NCBI RefSeq assembly: GCF_000495855.1
Contig: NZ_AWGF01000001.1
Location: 186,001-250,000, forward strand
Reading direction: 5' to 3'
Length of the DNA stretch: 64,000 nucleotides
From: Asticcacaulis sp. YBE204
GTDB lineage: Bacteria > Pseudomonadota > Alphaproteobacteria > Caulobacterales > Caulobacteraceae
The notes below the pieces were generated by a model. That model was not told the DNA's origin. It made no database searches and was given only the letters and a program-made list of their open reading frames with translations. The translations under genes were made by a program, and so were the position numbers. Below are positions 8,524 through 16,934 of this stretch, piece after piece. Position 1 is the first letter of the stretch, and the number at the start of each line of letters is the position of its first letter.

Positions 8524-8548
8524 GCGAAAAGTGGATACCGGTTTTCGC
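8524..8548. repeat. Copy of the AAAA-GTGG-ACCGG-TTTT palindrome family
   Basis: Arms GCGAAAA (8524-8530) and TTTTCGC (8542-8548) flank GTGGATACCGG. Relatives occur at 10,537-10,580, 23,362-23,407 and 37,387-37,431. Short palindromes of this form are common between genes in alphaproteobacteria. Confidence 0.7.
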
Positions 8549-8602
8549 GAGCAGCGGGCGAGATTTGAGACTTTAAAAACTAAACTCATAAGCTACAGGA
8601 TT

Positions 8603-9289
8603 ATGGTGCAACAAAAAACCCTGCTGATAGTCGATGACGACGACGAACTGCGCGAAGCTTTGGCGGAGCAGCTTGAGCTGCACGAAGAGTTCAAGGTCAC
8701 GCAAGCCGCCAACGGCACCGAAGGCATCCGCCTCGGCAAGACGATCAATGCCGACCTGATCCTGCTCGACGTCGACCTGCCCGACATGGACGGTCGCGAA
8801 GCCTGCCGTGTCCTGCGCAAGTCCGGCCTGACCACTCCGGTGATCATGCTGACGGGTCAGGCCAGCGACTCCGATCAGATCCTGGGCCTCGACGCCGGCG
8901 CCAACGACTACGTCACCAAGCCGTTTCGCTTCGCCGTCCTGCTGGCCCGCATCCGCGCTCAGGTCCGTTCGCACGAAACGTCCGAAGACGCGACCTTCCG
9001 CATCGGGCCGTACGAGTTCAAACCGGCGCTCAAGCTGCTCATCGATCAGGTGCAGAAGAAGATTCGCCTGACCGAAAAAGAAACCAATATCCTCAAATAC
9101 CTCTATCGTGCGGGCGGCAAGCCGATCTCGCGCGAAGAACTTTTGACCGAGGTCTGGGGCTATAATGCGGGCGTCACCACGCACACGCTGGAAACCCACG
9201 TCTATCGTCTGCGTCAGAAGATCGAGCCCGATCCAGCCAATGCCCGTCTGCTGATGACCGATGCCGGTGGGTATCGTTTGCAATTCTGA
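8603..9289 (+). CDS. cenR: OmpR-family response regulator, probably CenR
   Basis: This 228-residue two-component regulator has an N-terminal receiver domain. Its acidic pocket is in IVDDDDE (residues 9-15), the phosphorylation site is D56 in LLDVDLPDMDG, the switch threonine is in MLTGQ and the lysine in YVTKPF. A winged-helix DNA-binding domain follows (about 130-225, ending DAGGYRLQF). The call as CenR, the essential cell-envelope regulator of Caulobacter, rests on overall likeness and on its place on the partition-locus side of the origin as I remember it there. ATG 8603 is chosen over an upstream in-frame start because the receiver fold begins there. No partner kinase is adjacent. Confidence 0.8.
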   Translation: MVQQKTLLIVDDDDELREALAEQLELHEEFKVTQAANGTEGIRLGKTINADLILLDVDLPDMDGREACRVLRKSGLTTPVIMLTGQASDSDQILGLDAGANDYVTKPFRFAVLLARIRAQVRSHETSEDATFRIGPYEFKPALKLLIDQVQKKIRLTEKETNILKYLYRAGGKPISREELLTEVWGYNAGVTTHTLETHVYRLRQKIEPDPANARLLMTDAGGYRLQF

Positions 9290-9290
9290 T

Positions 9291-9319
9291 AAAACCGGGG
9301 CCTGATGGTGCCGGTTTTC
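9291..9319 (+). terminator. Terminator of cenR
   Basis: Arms AAAACCGG (9291-9298) and CCGGTTTT (9311-9318) follow the cenR stop directly. Confidence 0.65.
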
Positions 9320-9333
9320 TATTTGGGGGAACG

Positions 9334-9675
9334 ATGCGGATAACCTTAGCACTGACATTGCTCGGCCTTTGTCTGTCGGGTTGCATGGAAGCCAAGACAG
9401 ACGATTTGACAGGGACATTCGTCTATGAGGATCAGGGTCAAAAAGAAACGCTCATCCTGAAAGCTGATGGGACAGCCACTCTGCAAAACGGCTATAAGAC
9501 CGAACATTTCAGGTGGGCAACAGGAGAGGCCGAACCGGGATGTTTGAGGGTTAATTTCGAACCCGTTGGAAACGCTGAGGAATGGCATCCCTGCGCTGAC
9601 AAAGGGCCGGCAGGCGTATTTATCTCTCAGAGAAAAAACGCAGATGCTTTCTACAAAAAGGTCCGGCAAAAGTGA
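9334..9675 (+). CDS. Small lipoprotein of unknown function
   Basis: The 113-residue protein begins with a lipoprotein signal ending in LSGC (cysteine 17). The mature part contains LTGTFVYEDQGQKETLILKADGTA-like beta-strand sequence, which resembles small lipocalin-like or stress-type lipoproteins only in general pattern. Two further cysteines (in PGCLRV and HPCADK) could form a disulphide. Base use is AT-richer than its neighbours. It overlaps the next gene by 4 bp (GTGA), so the two are probably translated together. I do not recognise the family. Confidence 0.7.
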   Translation: MRITLALTLLGLCLSGCMEAKTDDLTGTFVYEDQGQKETLILKADGTATLQNGYKTEHFRWATGEAEPGCLRVNFEPVGNAEEWHPCADKGPAGVFISQRKNADAFYKKVRQK

Positions 9676-10076
9676 CTTTAGGCTATTCCGGCACACCTCT
9701 GGCCAAGAAACTCGGCTACAAGCCGGGGATGCGTGCGCTCACCGTCAATGCGCCGGACGATTATGCGACGTGGCTTGAGCCCTTGCCGGAGGGTGTCGAG
9801 TTCAGCGCCGACGACCCGCAACTGGTGCATCTGTTCACCATCGACCGTTCAGAACTGGAAGCCCGCTTGAAAGCGTGGCGCGACACCCTGTCGCCCGACG
9901 CCATGGTCTGGGTATCCTGGCCCAAAAAAGCGTCGAAAGTCCCCACCGACATCACAGAAGACGTCATCCGTGCGGTCTGTCTGCCGATGGGCTGGGTCGA
10001 TGTGAAGGTCTGCGCCGTCAGCGAGGTCTGGTCGGGCCTCAAACTGGTCGTGCGGAAAGAACTGCGTCAGGCCTGA
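9672..10076 (+). CDS. DUF3052 family protein
   Basis: The 134-residue cytoplasmic protein starts with GTG at 9672 inside the TGA of the lipoprotein gene. It begins GYSGTPLAKKLGYKPG and contains DAMVWVSWPKKASKVPTDIT and VCAVSEVWSGLKLVVRK, which is the DUF3052 pattern (a small alpha/beta protein found widely in bacteria; biochemical role not known to me). The 3' end overlaps the convergent gene at 10,067 by 10 bp. Its pairing with a lipoprotein gene is probably incidental. Confidence 0.85.
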   Translation: MTLGYSGTPLAKKLGYKPGMRALTVNAPDDYATWLEPLPEGVEFSADDPQLVHLFTIDRSELEARLKAWRDTLSPDAMVWVSWPKKASKVPTDITEDVIRAVCLPMGWVDVKVCAVSEVWSGLKLVVRKELRQA

Positions 10077-10534
10077 TCTTCCACAGGCGGCAGCGACTCC
10101 CGATGTTCACGATCGCCATCTTCGTCGATCACGTACCAGCAGAACCAGATCGCGTCCTCGATCTTGCCGCCTTTGGCGAGAAAATCTTTGATGGGGTCCG
10201 GAAAGGCCAGCTTGATCTGTTCTTCGAAATTGAAGTGGTTTTTCAGGTCTTCCCAATCGGTCAGGGCCATCTCCGACACCATGCGGATACGCACGTCCCA
10301 CGGCAGATCATCGGGCACCATTGCCGCCGGATCGGTTTCGACCCAATCGCATTCACCGATACAGCCGGGGATGCGAATCTGAAGCTGACCGCCGAGGCTC
10401 ATCAGATTGACCTCGACCGCGGCCTTGATCACCGCCGGGATGTCGCGGACCTTCCACGCATATTCGCCGTGCTGGAAATTGGCCTTGGCCAGAATTTCGG
10501 CGGGCAGACGGGCTTCGATGGGAGTATCAGACAT
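10067..10534 (-). CDS. Conserved hypothetical protein
   Basis: This is a 155-residue soluble protein beginning MSDTPIEARLPAEILAK. It has mixed alpha/beta character, the cysteine-bearing segment IPGCIGECDWVE and an aromatic stretch AIWFCWYVIDEDGD near the end. No signal peptide or membrane segment is visible and I do not recognise a family. ATG 10,534 is preferred over 10,558 because the upstream sequence belongs to an intergenic palindrome. It is convergent with the DUF3052 gene and overlaps its stop by 10 bp. Confidence 0.75.
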   Translation of the reverse strand: MSDTPIEARLPAEILAKANFQHGEYAWKVRDIPAVIKAAVEVNLMSLGGQLQIRIPGCIGECDWVETDPAAMVPDDLPWDVRIRMVSEMALTDWEDLKNHFNFEEQIKLAFPDPIKDFLAKGGKIEDAIWFCWYVIDEDGDREHRESLPPVEDQA

Positions 10535-10536
10535 AA

Positions 10537-10580
10537 GCGCATTCCAAAAAGTGGGCACCGGTTTTTGGAAGCAAATGCGC
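10537..10580. repeat. Copy of the AAAA-GTGG-ACCGG-TTTT palindrome family
   Basis: GCGCATTCC and AAAAA arms surround GTGGGCACCGG, mirrored by TTTTT, GGAA and ATGCGC. It fills the gap between xth and the hypothetical gene. See 8524-8548. Confidence 0.75.
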
Positions 10581-10582
10581 GA

Positions 10583-11386
10583 CTAAGCAAGAGCTAATTC
10601 AACCTGTATGGGGGCGTGGTCGCTGGGGCGTTCCCATTCGCGGACCGTATCGTGGATCACGGCGGCTATAGGCGAGGTCAGGCGCGCCATCAAGCCCGGA
10701 TTGAGCAGGATGTGATCCAGCCTCAGCCCGCGATTGGACTTGCGGAAATCGGCCGAGCGATACGACCACCAGGTGAACAGTTTTTGCGGATCGGGGCAGG
10801 CCGCGCGGAACGGGTCGTGGAAATCGCCCGCGGTCATCAGATTGCCGAAGGTCTCCAGCTCCGCCGGTGTATGGCTGACGACGCGCAGCATCTGACGGTG
10901 CGACCACACGTCGTATTCGCCCGGCGCGATATTGAGGTCGCCACAGATCATCAGCGGTTTGTCGGCATCGCGACGTTTCAGGTACTCGGTCAGGCGCTCG
11001 TAAAATTCCAGTTTATGGTCGAACTTGTCATTGGCCGCGCGATCCGGCACATCGCCACCGGCGGGAATGTAGAAGTTCCATAGCTCGATCCCGGCGACCT
11101 CGATCGCCTGCACGCGCGCCTCGCCCCGGCGGCAGAAGGGCAGGACCTCACGCGTCTCGAACGGGTACTTCGACACCAGCGCCACGCCGTGCCAGCCCTT
11201 TTGCCCATTGACCAGAACGTGCGGATACCCCGCCTCGACAAAGGCCTCTGAAGGGAATTCATGCGTCTGGCATTTGATTTCCTGAATGCACAGGATGTCG
11301 GGATCGGCCTGTTTCAGAAAGCGCAGCACCTGATCGAGCCTGAGGCGGACCGAATTGACATTCCACGAGACGACCGACAGGCGCAT
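10583..11386 (-). CDS. xth: Exodeoxyribonuclease III (AP endonuclease)
   Basis: This Mg-dependent enzyme cuts DNA at abasic sites and trims 3' ends in base-excision repair. The family marks are all present in the 267-residue protein: SWNVNSVRLRL at the N-terminus, the metal-binding glutamate in IQEIKC, GDLNIAP, the segment RSADFRKSNRGLRLDHILL and the final SDHAPI catalytic motif. ATG 11,386 (MRLSVVSWNVN) is chosen over 11,410. A strong minus-strand terminator hairpin lies only 28 bp upstream of the start, so expression needs either read-through or a promoter inside that hairpin region. Confidence 0.95.
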   Translation of the reverse strand: MRLSVVSWNVNSVRLRLDQVLRFLKQADPDILCIQEIKCQTHEFPSEAFVEAGYPHVLVNGQKGWHGVALVSKYPFETREVLPFCRRGEARVQAIEVAGIELWNFYIPAGGDVPDRAANDKFDHKLEFYERLTEYLKRRDADKPLMICGDLNIAPGEYDVWSHRQMLRVVSHTPAELETFGNLMTAGDFHDPFRAACPDPQKLFTWWSYRSADFRKSNRGLRLDHILLNPGLMARLTSPIAAVIHDTVREWERPSDHAPIQVELALA

Positions 11387-11413
11387 ACAAATTCCAGACA
11401 CTTGATTCAAAAC

Positions 11414-11445
11414 AAAAAAGACCCGGTCAGTTTACCGACCGGGTC
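11414..11445 (-). terminator. Minus-strand rho-independent terminator upstream of xth
   Basis: Nine-base arms GACCCGGTC (11,420-11,428 and its complement at 11,437-11,445) are followed on the minus strand by six T residues (11,419-11,414). It lies between lolA (ending at 11,629) and xth. Confidence 0.8.
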
Positions 11446-11549
11446 AGATTTTGGCACATAACACGAAGAGATAAAGGGAAAAACGCACTCAAGAGATCAT
11501 AGTCTGGTCGTCGCCGTCCAATCTCACACCGGAGAATTCGTATGAGATG
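11420..11549 (-). ncRNA. Candidate small RNA or xth leader between lolA and xth
   Basis: The lolA-xth gap of about 240 bp has no gene on either strand. On the minus strand it has a weak promoter-like pair (TTGCGT 11,585-11,580, 18 bp, TTATTA 11,561-11,556), an 8-bp hairpin built from CTCATAC and GTGTGAG, and the strong terminator at 11,414-11,445. This outlines a structured transcript of about 130 nt. It may be a free RNA or an attenuated leader of xth. I see no match to 6S RNA or another known family. Confidence 0.35.
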
Positions 11550-11628
11550 TTGTGTTAATAATGGCACGGTTGTGGAAAAACGCAATGCACATTTCCGTGT
11601 TATCGGCGAAAATCGACTATCTCAAGCG

Positions 11629-12291
11629 TTATTTTGCATCCTTGGGTTTATTCAACACGAACAGATCGGCCTTGACCGGGGCATTTTTGTTAAAGGTCAA
11701 GAGCTTGAGCCGCGTCCCCTTGCCTTGCGCATCGGTCACCGTCCATTCGCCGAGCGTCAGGTTGCCGCCCTGCTCGATGAAGGTCATCAGGATCGAACCT
11801 TCGACGTCGCGGCGACGGTCGCGCGCCTTGAGGCGGAAGCCGTCGGTGGTCGAAGTGACCTCGGTGACAATGACGCCTTGATCCAGCCGGATCTGCTTCG
11901 ACAGGAACAGCGACAGCGGCGTGGCGTCGAGCGGATACTGATTGAAGGCCTTCAGGCGCGGGTCCCACATATTGACGCGCTTACCGTCGGCGACGACCAG
12001 CAGCGAATAGGGTGCGTCATAGGCAAAACGGATCTTTCCGGGACGTTGCAGCCACCACTCGCCCTGGGTCTTGCGACCCTTGAAGTCGGTCTGCTCGAAC
12101 CGACCTGCGCCGGAATTGAGGCCCTGCAGATAGGCGACGGCACGATTGATACGGCCCTGATCCTGCGCGCTGAACTTCGGCGCCAGAACGAAGGGTTGGG
12201 TATTGGTGCGGCCCTGCGCCAGAGCCGCCACCGGCAGCAGGCCACCGGCCGTCAGGCCGAGCAAAAGCGTGCGTTTTGAAATATCGGTCAT
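11629..12291 (-). CDS. lolA: Outer-membrane lipoprotein carrier protein LolA
   Basis: LolA takes lipoproteins from the LolCDE transporter and carries them across the periplasm. The 220-residue precursor has an N-terminal signal peptide ending near ALAQG. The mature part has the half-barrel pattern of LolA: YLQGLNSGAGRFEQTD, then GEWWLQRPGKIRFAYD, and further strands to the C-terminal FVLNKPK. The family is weakly conserved, but these stretches are characteristic. It lies upstream of xth and downstream of parB, each separated by a non-coding gap. Several lipoproteins in this window (LptE, DUF3576 protein, MltA) would be its clients. Confidence 0.9.
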   Translation of the reverse strand: MTDISKRTLLLGLTAGGLLPVAALAQGRTNTQPFVLAPKFSAQDQGRINRAVAYLQGLNSGAGRFEQTDFKGRKTQGEWWLQRPGKIRFAYDAPYSLLVVADGKRVNMWDPRLKAFNQYPLDATPLSLFLSKQIRLDQGVIVTEVTSTTDGFRLKARDRRRDVEGSILMTFIEQGGNLTLGEWTVTDAQGKGTRLKLLTFNKNAPVKADLFVLNKPKDAK

Positions 12292-12397
12292 GTCATTCTC
12301 TTACGGTCATTATTGGCCTTGAGAAAGAGGCTATCCGCATATGATGACGCGAGTACGGCATCAAAACGTCATAAGCCTTGCACAAAGTGGCCGTAAC

Positions 12398-12424
12398 CTA
12401 ACACCACGGTGAACCACGGTGTTA
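12398..12424. terminator. Hairpin at the parB stop codon
   Basis: The sequence from TAACACC to GGTGTTA (12,398-12,424) folds on the minus strand into an 11-bp stem with two G-U pairs and includes the parB stop. There is no T-tract, so it may be a 3' stabiliser rather than a terminator. Confidence 0.45.
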
Positions 12425-13306
12425 GGATGCCATCAGGCGACGGCACAGCGCATCGAGTTGCTCCAGATTGGCGTAGGCGATCTTCATCTCGCCCTTCCCG
12501 CCCTTGTCGTCGAGCTTGACCGTCAAGCCGAGGATTTCTTCCAGATCCTGCGCCAGCGACAGCACGTCGGCGTCAGGCTGCGCTTTCGGGCGCGCCGATT
12601 TGGTTTCAAGCCCCGCCGACGATTGCCGTGCCAAGGCTTCGGCCTGACGCACCGACAGACCCTGCGCGATGATCTTCTCGGCCAGTTCGGCGGCATTGTC
12701 GCACGTGGCGATGGCGCGGGCGTGACCGGCGCTCAGGCGACCATGGATGACGTGATCCTGAATCGCTTCCGGCAGGGCCAGAAGGCGCATCATATTGGCG
12801 ATGTGGCTGCGCGATTTCGACACGACCTGAGCGACCGCGTCCTGTGTGCGACCAAAGCGCTCCATCAGGGTTTTATAGGCGCGGGCCTCTTCGATCGGAT
12901 TGAGGTCTTCGCGCTGGACGTTTTCGATGATGCCGATTTCCAGCACCTCGAGATCGTCAAGCTCGCGCACCAGTACCGGCACGGTTTTCAGGCCCGCCTT
13001 CTGCGCCGCGCGCCAGCGACGTTCGCCGGCGATGATCTGAAACTGACCGGCGGCATTGGGGGCCGGACGGACGAGGATCGGCGACAGGACGCCCTTCTCT
13101 TTCACCGAAGCCGCCAGATCGTCGATCTCGGCTTCGGAAAAAAAGCGGCGCGGCTGATCCGGATTGCGCACCAAGAGCTCGATCGGCTTTTCCAGCGTCT
13201 GCACCGGCGCGCCATCGGCAGCAACTGGCATGGCAGGCACATTGCCCTGATTATCGCTCAAAAGCGCCGAAAGCCCCCGTCCGAGGCCGCGTTGTTTTTC
13301 TGACAT
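12422..13306 (-). CDS. parB: Chromosome partitioning protein ParB
   Basis: ParB binds parS, spreads along nearby DNA as a CTP-dependent clamp and works with ParA to separate newly copied origins. The 294-residue protein shows GRGLSALL near the N-terminus (ParA-contact region), the CTP-binding segment containing GERRWRA (about residue 95), ENVQREDLNPIEEA, and the HTH region around SKSRSHIANMMRLLALP. The C-terminal part is the dimer domain. Three exact parS sites lie 1.6-5 kb upstream. parB is separated from parA by a 128-bp palindromic repeat, unlike the tighter parAB arrangement usual in relatives. Confidence 0.97.
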   Translation of the reverse strand: MSEKQRGLGRGLSALLSDNQGNVPAMPVAADGAPVQTLEKPIELLVRNPDQPRRFFSEAEIDDLAASVKEKGVLSPILVRPAPNAAGQFQIIAGERRWRAAQKAGLKTVPVLVRELDDLEVLEIGIIENVQREDLNPIEEARAYKTLMERFGRTQDAVAQVVSKSRSHIANMMRLLALPEAIQDHVIHGRLSAGHARAIATCDNAAELAEKIIAQGLSVRQAEALARQSSAGLETKSARPKAQPDADVLSLAQDLEEILGLTVKLDDKGGKGEMKIAYANLEQLDALCRRLMAS

Positions 13307-13324
13307 CTGATTAATTCCGCAAAT

Positions 13325-13452
13325 AATACTCCCCCACTTGTGGGGGAGGTGGCAGCGAACGTAGTGAAGCTGACGGTGGGGGGCCTTTGTAGAAACCGCA
13401 AAGGCCCCCCTCTGTCACTTCGTGACATCTCCCCCACAAGTGGGGGAGTATT
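13325..13452. repeat. Long mosaic palindrome between parA and parB
   Basis: Inverted arms of about 24 bases (starting AATACTCCCCCACTTGTGGG and its complement ending at 13,452) enclose two inner segments, GTGGCAGCGAACGTAGTGAA...GACGGTGGGG and its partly mirrored mate, with a small central hairpin. The inner segment is shared with the copy at 20,387-20,518. Confidence 0.85.
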
Positions 13453-13458
13453 AAGAGG

Positions 13459-14286
13459 TTAGGCCGCTTCCTGCGCGCGGCGCTGCTTTTCGCGCTGCAC
13501 GACTTCGCGGGCCAGTTTGAGATAGGCCTGAGAGCCCGAACATTTGAGGTCGTAGATCAGCGCCGGCTTGCCGAACGACGGCGCTTCCGACACCCGCACA
13601 TTGCGCGGGATGACCGTATCATAGACCTTGTCGCCGAAATGGCCGCGCACATCCTTGGCCACGTGCCCCGACAGGGCGTTGCGACGGTCGTACATGGTCA
13701 GGACGATGCCCTGCAATTCCAGCCGCTGATTGAGCGAACCGCGCACCAGGTCGATGGTCCGCATCAACTGGCTAAGGCCTTCCAGCGCGAAGAACTCGCA
13801 TTGCAGCGGCACCAGCACGGCGTCGGACGCGCTCATAGCGTTGATGGTCAGCAGGTTCAGCGACGGCGGGCAGTCGATCAGGACATAGGTGTAACGCACC
13901 TCGCCCTCGTTCAGTTGCTGCTCCAGCGCGTCGCGCAAACGATAGGAGCGACGCTCGGCCTGCCCCAGTTCGATCTCGACGCCCGACAAATCAGGATCGG
14001 ACGGAATGATGAACAGACCCGGCACCGAGGTTTTTACGGCGCATTCGCCGATCGGTTGCTGATCGACGATGACGTCGTAGATGGTCGTCGTACGCGCGGC
14101 GCGTGGCACCCCCAGACCGGTCGAGGCATTGCCCTGCGGGTCCATGTCGATCAGCAGCACGGTTTCGCCGACCGCCGCCAGCGCCGTGCCGAGATTGATG
14201 GCGGTGGTCGTTTTACCCACGCCGCCCTTCTGGTTCGAGACGGCCAGAACGCGCGGCGGACGCTTGACAGTAGGTTTATTTGGCAC
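13459..14286 (-). CDS. parA: Chromosome partitioning ATPase ParA
   Basis: ParA is the deviant-Walker ATPase whose DNA-bound gradient draws ParB-parS complexes to the far pole. The 275-residue protein has KGGVGKTTTAINL (deviant Walker A), LIDMDPQGNASTGLG (Walker A'), and VLIDCPPSLNLLTINA (Walker B). The start is GTG 14,286, inside the last codons of rsmG (11-bp overlap), preceded by CCGGAG as ribosome site. A much longer frame upstream is only read-through of the rsmG region. The rsmG-parA-parB order is conserved in alphaproteobacteria. The frame ends with a glutamine- and alanine-rich tail. Confidence 0.97.
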   Translation of the reverse strand: MPNKPTVKRPPRVLAVSNQKGGVGKTTTAINLGTALAAVGETVLLIDMDPQGNASTGLGVPRAARTTTIYDVIVDQQPIGECAVKTSVPGLFIIPSDPDLSGVEIELGQAERRSYRLRDALEQQLNEGEVRYTYVLIDCPPSLNLLTINAMSASDAVLVPLQCEFFALEGLSQLMRTIDLVRGSLNQRLELQGIVLTMYDRRNALSGHVAKDVRGHFGDKVYDTVIPRNVRVSEAPSFGKPALIYDLKCSGSQAYLKLAREVVQREKQRRAQEAA

Positions 14287-14947
14287 GTCGTACGCTCCGG
14301 ATATGCACCACGCGACCGCGAGGATCGCTGAGGGAAGGAAACTTTTCGGCCTGAAACGACCAGTGTTGGTGCGCCTCGATGATCTCGGCGTCGGTATTTT
14401 CGCCCTTGAGCAGCCACCCTTCGGCGCCGCGTTTGAAGAAGCCCTCGGCAAAACCCAACAGCTTCGGCAGCGGTGCCATGGCCCGCGCCGTCACTACATC
14501 GACCTTGAGAGATACAGTCTCCGCGCGGTCATTGATAACCGTGGCGGGCAAGCCTAACTCTCGCACGATTTCGCTCAGAAAGCGACAACGCTTGGCCAAT
14601 GAATCGATGAGATAAACATGTCCGGCTGGGGATGAATCGGGGGATAGTATGGCCGGGTCTGTGGATGAATGCTTCAAAAGTATGGCCAGCACCACACCCG
14701 GAAATCCGGCCCCTGCCCCCAGATCGGCCCAGGTTCTGGCGTCCGGCGCATGGTTCAACAATTGCGCTGAATCGAGCACGTGCCGCGACCAATAGTGCGG
14801 AATCGTGGCCGGACCGACCAGATTCATCACCTCATTGCGCTCAGACAGTATCTGGCCGAAGCGCGTCAAGTCGTCGATAGCCGCCTGTTTCACGTGAAAC
14901 ACCAGATGCGACGCCATCTCTTCCGGCGTCATGAATTGCTCACTCAT
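14276..14947 (-). CDS. rsmG: 16S rRNA (guanine527-N7)-methyltransferase
   Basis: RsmG (GidB) methylates G527 of 16S rRNA with S-adenosylmethionine; its loss gives low-level streptomycin resistance in other bacteria. The 223-residue protein has the SAM-binding motif DLGAGAGFPGVVLAI (about residues 70-85) and later VVTARAMAPLPKLL and HIRSVRRAK. The first codons contain parS site 1, which is translated as FHVKQ. It lies between mnmG and parA, 2 bp from the former and overlapping the latter. Confidence 0.95.
   Translation of the reverse strand: MSEQFMTPEEMASHLVFHVKQAAIDDLTRFGQILSERNEVMNLVGPATIPHYWSRHVLDSAQLLNHAPDARTWADLGAGAGFPGVVLAILLKHSSTDPAILSPDSSPAGHVYLIDSLAKRCRFLSEIVRELGLPATVINDRAETVSLKVDVVTARAMAPLPKLLGFAEGFFKRGAEGWLLKGENTDAEIIEAHQHWSFQAEKFPSLSDPRGRVVHIRSVRRAK
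14886..14901. promoter_or_regulatory. parS site 1
   Basis: A perfect 16-bp palindrome TGTTTCACGTGAAACA, the bacterial parS consensus, lies inside the 5' end of rsmG. Confidence 0.96.
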
Positions 14948-14949
14948 GC

Positions 14950-16812
14950 TCAGGCTACGCTCTTTTTCAGGCTACGCACATGGAACAGTAGGGCCGTCAG
15001 GGCCCCCGGCGTCATGCCTTCGATGCGGCTGGCCTGACCGAGCGTCAGGGGCTTCACCCGGTTGAGTTTTTCCTTGGCCTCGTTCGATAGACCGCCCACC
15101 GCGAAGTAGTCCAGATCATCCGGCAGCGCCAGATTTTCGTCCTTGCGGAACGCGTCGATCTCAGCGGCCTGACGCCCCAGATAGCCCGAATAGAGCGCGT
15201 CGATTTCGACCTGCTCGAAGATCGCATCCGACCACCCATTCAGTTCCGGCCAGATAGTTTTCAGCGTGTCACGGTCGCAGCTATCGTAAGACAGCAATTG
15301 CAGCAGGTCGCGCTTCTGACCATCGGCATTGACGCGGATGCCGTGCGCATTGGCCTCGTTCGGCGTCAGCTTCAATTCCGCCGCGCGCGCCCGCGCTTCG
15401 GCCAGCGCCGCCTTCTTCTCCAACCAATGCGCCTTGCGACGTTCGCTCAGAATACCCAGTTTCAGCGCCGTATCCGACAGACGCTGATCCGCATTGTCGG
15501 CGCGCAGCTTGAGGCGAAACTCGGCGCGACTGGTGAACATGCGGTAGGGTTCAGTAACGCCCTTGGTGACCAGATCGTCGATCATCACCCCGATATAGGC
15601 TTCGTCACGACCGAGTACGATGGCGTTCAGACCCCCGGCTTTCGCGGCCGCATTGAGCCCGGCCATCAGGCCCTGCGCCGCCGCCTCTTCGTAGCCTGTC
15701 GTGCCATTGATCTGTCCCGCCAGAAACAGCCCCGGCAGCTTCTTCAGCTCCAGCGTCGGATAGAGTTCGCGCGGATCGACATAGTCGTATTCGATGGCAT
15801 AGGCGTAGCGTTTGACGACCACGTTCTCCAGACCGACGATGGTACGCAGAAAGGCTTCCTGCGTCGCCTCGGAAACGGAGGTTGAAATACCGTTCGGATA
15901 GACGGTGTCGTCGTCATAGCCTTCGGGTTCGAGGAAGACCTGATGGCTGTCCTTATCCGAAAAACGCACCACCTTATCTTCGATCGACGGGCAATAACGC
16001 GGCCCGCGCCCGGACAGATAACCGCCATAGACCGCCGATTCCATAATGCGGTCGTTGATGATGCGATGGGTCTCGGCGTTGGTATGGGTGATACCGCAGA
16101 CGATCTGAGGCCGGTCGATGGAGGCCGTCAGGGTCGAGAACGGCGTCGGCACCGCATCGCCTTCCTGCTTTTCCAGAATATCCCAGTTGATCGTCTTGCC
16201 ATCCAACCGCGCCGGGGTGCCGGTCTTCAGACGCCCCATGTCGAGTTTCAAGTCATAAAGCCGCTGCCCCAGACCATTGGATGGCTCGTCACCGAAACGT
16301 CCGGCAGCCATGCGCTTCTCGCCGATATGGATGATACCGCGCAAAAAAGTACCGGTCGTCAGGACCACCGCCTTCGAGCGATATTCGACGCCATTGGCAT
16401 CGACCGCACCGATTACGGTGTTGCCTTCGAGGATCAGGTCTTCGACCGCCGCCGCAATGATGGTCAGGTTCTCGGTGGCTTTCAGTTCGGCCTGCATGGC
16501 TTCGCGATAGAGCTTGCGGTCGATTTGCGCGCGCGGACCGCGCACGGCGGGGCCTTTCGACTTGTTCAGCACCTTGAACTGGATGCCGCCGATATCGGCC
16601 ATGCGGCCCATGACCCCGTCCAGCGCATCGATTTCACGCACCAGATGCCCCTTGCCCAGACCACCGATGGCCGGGTTGCACGACATCTCGCCCAGGGTCT
16701 CGATCTTGTGCGTCAGCAAAAGCGTCTTGGCGCCCATGCGCGCGGAGGCCGTAGCCGCCTCGGCACCGGCGTGACCACCGCCGACGACAATAACATCCCA
16801 AAGCTGGGTCAT
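14950..16812 (-). CDS. mnmG: tRNA uridine-5-carboxymethylaminomethyl enzyme MnmG
   Basis: MnmG (GidA) is the FAD-dependent partner of MnmE in making the (c)mnm5 modification of U34 in several tRNAs. The 620-residue protein opens with the FAD-binding [12 protein letters not shown]. The family signatures [30 protein letters not shown] and [14 protein letters not shown] follow, with a C-terminal helical domain containing [13 protein letters not shown]. The length is usual. It lies directly between mnmE and rsmG, so both subunits are encoded together near the origin, as in most bacteria. Confidence 0.97.
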   Translation of the reverse strand: MTQLWDVIVVGGGHAGAEAATASARMGAKTLLLTHKIETLGEMSCNPAIGGLGKGHLVREIDALDGVMGRMADIGGIQFKVLNKSKGPAVRGPRAQIDRKLYREAMQAELKATENLTIIAAAVEDLILEGNTVIGAVDANGVEYRSKAVVLTTGTFLRGIIHIGEKRMAAGRFGDEPSNGLGQRLYDLKLDMGRLKTGTPARLDGKTINWDILEKQEGDAVPTPFSTLTASIDRPQIVCGITHTNAETHRIINDRIMESAVYGGYLSGRGPRYCPSIEDKVVRFSDKDSHQVFLEPEGYDDDTVYPNGISTSVSEATQEAFLRTIVGLENVVVKRYAYAIEYDYVDPRELYPTLELKKLPGLFLAGQINGTTGYEEAAAQGLMAGLNAAAKAGGLNAIVLGRDEAYIGVMIDDLVTKGVTEPYRMFTSRAEFRLKLRADNADQRLSDTALKLGILSERRKAHWLEKKAALAEARARAAELKLTPNEANAHGIRVNADGQKRDLLQLLSYDSCDRDTLKTIWPELNGWSDAIFEQVEIDALYSGYLGRQAAEIDAFRKDENLALPDDLDYFAVGGLSNEAKEKLNRVKPLTLGQASRIEGMTPGALTALLFHVRSLKKSVA

Positions 16813-16909
16813 GGACGCGATACCTTATGCGGAAGAGTTGAGCCGCAGCCTATATCAGATCGTCCCGCACGGGTCGAATCGAGAAGTGTTAATTTCGTCG
16901 TTTTGTGAG

Positions 16910-16925
16910 TGTTTCACGTGAAACA
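16910..16925. promoter_or_regulatory. parS site 2
   Basis: An exact TGTTTCACGTGAAACA lies in the mnmE-mnmG spacer, just after the mnmE stop. Confidence 0.96.
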
Positions 16926-16934
16926 CCGAGCCAG

